Assembly (NCBI GenBank): GCA_030634125.1
Contig: DAOWBJ010000156.1
Span: 1-5,138 of the forward strand
Source: Victivallales bacterium
GTDB lineage: Bacteria > Verrucomicrobiota > Lentisphaeria > Victivallales > Victivallaceae
Reading direction: 5' to 3'
Length of the DNA: 5,138 nt
The notes beneath the pieces are model-generated. The model made no database searches, had not been told where the DNA came from, and saw only the letters and a list, made by a program, of their open reading frames with translations. Of this stretch, positions 4,743 to 5,138 are shown piece by piece. A program made the translations under genes and the position numbers. Within the stretch, counting starts at the first letter, position 1; the number at the start of each line of letters is the position of its first letter.

Positions 4743-5138
4743 TTACTTTGCCATTGGCAGGAACAGGTAGAATTTGGTGCCTTTGTTTACTTTGCTTTGC
4801 ACTTGAACCCAGCCGTGATGGTTGGTGATTGCCCCGTAAACCATTGCCAGCCCCATGCCGGTGCCTTCGCCAATTGGTTTAGTGGTGAAAAACGGGTCGA
4901 AAATATGTTTCATGGTATCGCCGTCTATGCCGTAACCATTATCTTTTACACAAACGACATAAAATGAATCTATATCAGTATCAGGGCTTGGCGGCAATAG
5001 TTTTATTCTGCAATTCGAGGCTTTATCCACCACTATTCGTAATTTACTTTGGTGATCCATGCCTTTCATAGCGTCCATAGCGTTGAGCATCAGATTTAGC
5101 AGAACTTGTTGAAGTTGAACACTATCACCGCGGATAAT
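4743..5138 (-). CDS. Sensor histidine kinase, C-terminal ATPase domain (partial; N-terminal part outside the window)
   Basis: The minus-strand frame is open from the right edge to the TAA at 4745-4743, giving 131 visible residues. This is the HATPase_c catalytic domain, which binds ATP and phosphorylates a histidine in the missing dimerisation domain. Numbered from the edge, the N box is 'QQVLLNLMLNAMDAM' (10-24), the G1 box is 'VKDNGYGID' (64-72, D66), the F box is 'FDPFFTTK' (80-87), and the G2 box is 'GEGTGMGLAMVYG' (90-102). The fragment ends 'GTKFYLFLPMAK'. The ATG at 5090 is inside the N box and is not the start; codons upstream ('GDSVQL') continue the domain. The form resembles PAS-type, often soluble or hybrid kinases of the NtrB-like HATPase group, and no receiver domain follows at the C-terminus. 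The gene converges on the arn operon, so control of the operon by it is possible but not shown. Confidence 0.93.
   Translation of the reverse strand: MIRGDSVQLQQVLLNLMLNAMDAMKGMDHQSKLRIVVDKASNCRIKLLPPSPDTDIDSFYVVCVKDNGYGIDGDTMKHIFDPFFTTKPIGEGTGMGLAMVYGAITNHHGWVQVQSKVNKGTKFYLFLPMAK

Overview
The window is bacterial and most likely comes from the Lentisphaerae/Verrucomicrobia side of the PVC superphylum. The main evidence is the 50-residue protein at 474-626, which has the look of the 'small basic protein' family of Chlamydiae, Verrucomicrobia and Lentisphaerae: an N-terminal MSQHPSLR, a basic centre, an 'MKRYERIDALR' helix and a 'GLPKT' end. The genes have moderate GC content and the intergenic DNA is AT-rich. 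The taxonomy is inferred from family recall and was not searched.

Layout from left to right. Positions 1-26 hold the first codons of a minus-strand gene that leaves the window; it has a good Shine-Dalgarno (SD) sequence. Positions 27-473 are a non-coding divergent region with candidate promoters and a GC-rich, hairpin-forming island (about 264-352). Positions 474-626 encode the small basic protein, followed by a textbook intrinsic terminator (649-679). Positions 762-4619 are a tight three-gene plus-strand operon: arnB (aminotransferase), an arnT-like GT83 integral membrane glycosyltransferase, and arnC (GT2 undecaprenyl-phosphate aminosugar transferase). The gene junctions overlap by 8 and 4 nt. 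Positions 4644-4736 are a 30-codon reading frame with a strong SD that encodes a zinc-ribbon-like peptide lacking the fourth cysteine. Converging on it, with 6 nt between the stop codons, is the 3' end of a minus-strand sensor histidine kinase gene that runs off the right edge.

Together the operon specifies part of a lipid A 4-amino-4-deoxy-L-arabinose type pathway. ArnB would make the UDP-4-amino sugar, ArnC would load its (formylated) form onto undecaprenyl phosphate at the inner membrane, and the ArnT-like protein would move the sugar from the lipid carrier to lipid A or another acceptor on the periplasmic side. The enterobacterial partners ArnA, ArnD and ArnE/F are absent here. The gene order is B-T-C rather than B-C-A-D-T-E-F. 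ArnB and ArnC are close to the enterobacterial enzymes, while the ArnT-like protein differs at several probable active-site positions. No overtly new system is visible. The points most worth a second look are the partial arn cluster, the divergent ArnT active site, the zinc-ribbon micropeptide and the structured intergenic island.
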